Shown one piece after another: positions 14,244-14,518 of a stretch of DNA of 14,518 nt; positions within the stretch are counted from its first letter, which is position 1, and each line of letters begins with the position of its first letter. The position numbers and the translations under genes were made by a program. The notes under the pieces are model-generated. The model saw only the letters and a list, made by a program, of their open reading frames with translations, had not been told where the DNA came from and made no database searches. Source of the DNA: CAYORM01 sp964406375 (GTDB lineage: Bacteria > Pseudomonadota > Alphaproteobacteria > DSM-16000 > Inquilinaceae); contig CAYORM010000073.1 in the NCBI GenBank assembly GCA_964406375.1, positions 1 through 14,518 of the forward strand. Direction: 5' to 3'.

Positions 14244-14518
14244 CTAATGCAGGGGTGGGAGCTGGCTCCCGTCGAGATCATATTCGGCGCGGGAGCAGTT
14301 ATTCGCGGCGAATAGCAAGTTCGCACGACTTTCGGTGAGGTACGTCGTCGCTTGTATCGGTTGGAACGGCTCCCGAAGATCCACCCGGAACAGAAGCTGG
14401 TCGCTTGAGACTAGGAACGGCCTGATCAGGTCGCCAGGGATCTCCATGACCACTGACGTGACTGCTGGATCCTCCTGAAAAGTCAATGGCCTCTCCGTGT
14501 TCCAACTAAAATTCTCAG
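14244..14518 (-). CDS. Unknown protein, C-terminal 90 residues (5' end beyond window edge)
   Basis: The minus-strand frame ending at TAG 14244-14246 is open right up to the window edge. It therefore looks like the end of a longer gene rather than a short gene starting at TTG 14486. The visible residues read like a globular protein, with segments such as FSWNTERPLTF, EIPGDLIRPFLVSSDQLLFRVDL and YLTESRANLLFAANN. The composition is balanced and less arginine/alanine-rich than shadow frames in this DNA. I recognise no domain. It contains a palindromic stretch TATTCGC-G-GCGAATA (14300-14314), which codes for part of the protein. It is convergent with the M41-like gene across a gene-poor stretch and belongs to the accessory region. 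Confidence 0.62.
   Translation of the reverse strand, partial: ENFSWNTERPLTFQEDPAVTSVVMEIPGDLIRPFLVSSDQLLFRVDLREPFQPIQATTYLTESRANLLFAANNCSRAEYDLDGSQLPPLH

Noticed and set aside
14300..14314. Palindrome TATTCGC-G-GCGAATA as a regulatory site
   Set aside because: It lies inside the coding part of the partial gene at the right edge and is short enough to be coincidental.
14103..14315. + strand open frame of 70 codons
   Set aside because: It overlaps the better-supported minus-strand gene that runs off the right edge, and no ribosome binding site precedes it.

Overview
The window reads as chromosomal DNA of a very GC-rich Gram-negative bacterium, most likely an alphaproteobacterium. Support comes from the ClpB family, the opgG/small gene/opgH order known from Rhodobacter, a Tat-exported OpgG-type protein, and an NDUFA9-like complex I-associated dehydrogenase. 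I cannot name the genus from sequence alone.

Left part (1-9389) is ordinary chromosome. It starts with the 3' end of clpB (+), which ends at a strong hairpin shared with a convergent minus-strand gene set. Read in its own direction, that set is: a membrane alkaline-phosphatase-superfamily (LtaS/OpgB-like) enzyme (7012-5369), opgG (5146-3560), a small overlapping gene in the opgI position (3584-3054) and opgH (3031-956). Together these look like an osmoregulated periplasmic glucan (OPG) locus: OpgH polymerises glucose across the inner membrane, OpgG acts on the glucan in the periplasm, the small gene is a positional OpgI candidate, and the membrane phosphatase-like enzyme may add a substituent. 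Divergent from it is a secreted LprI-like/DUF3298 protein (7131-8189), convergent with an NDUFA9-like SDR protein (9169-8219). A tRNA-Ala(CGC) with its own promoter follows (9314-9389).

Right part (9390-14518) looks accessory, and the switch comes exactly at the tRNA 3' end. It holds a degenerate HNH-like protein, a large unclassified SF2-type helicase with a DEN motif II, a small serine recombinase (resolvase/invertase), a stand-alone M41 (FtsH-protease-like) zinc peptidase, and the 3' end of an unknown gene running off the right edge. Between recombinase and peptidase lie two inverted repeats of identical 7-5-7 geometry, candidate operators or recombination subsites. No tyrosine integrase, relaxase or second copy of the tRNA end is visible, so a tRNA-targeted island continuing to the right is an inference. 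No CRISPR array or rRNA was seen.

Gene-poor stretches: 9390-9691 (a nested inverted repeat only), 12136-12467 (a palindrome and possible helicase N-terminal extension), 13026-13251 (dyads) and 13750-14243 (weak hairpins, no convincing gene).
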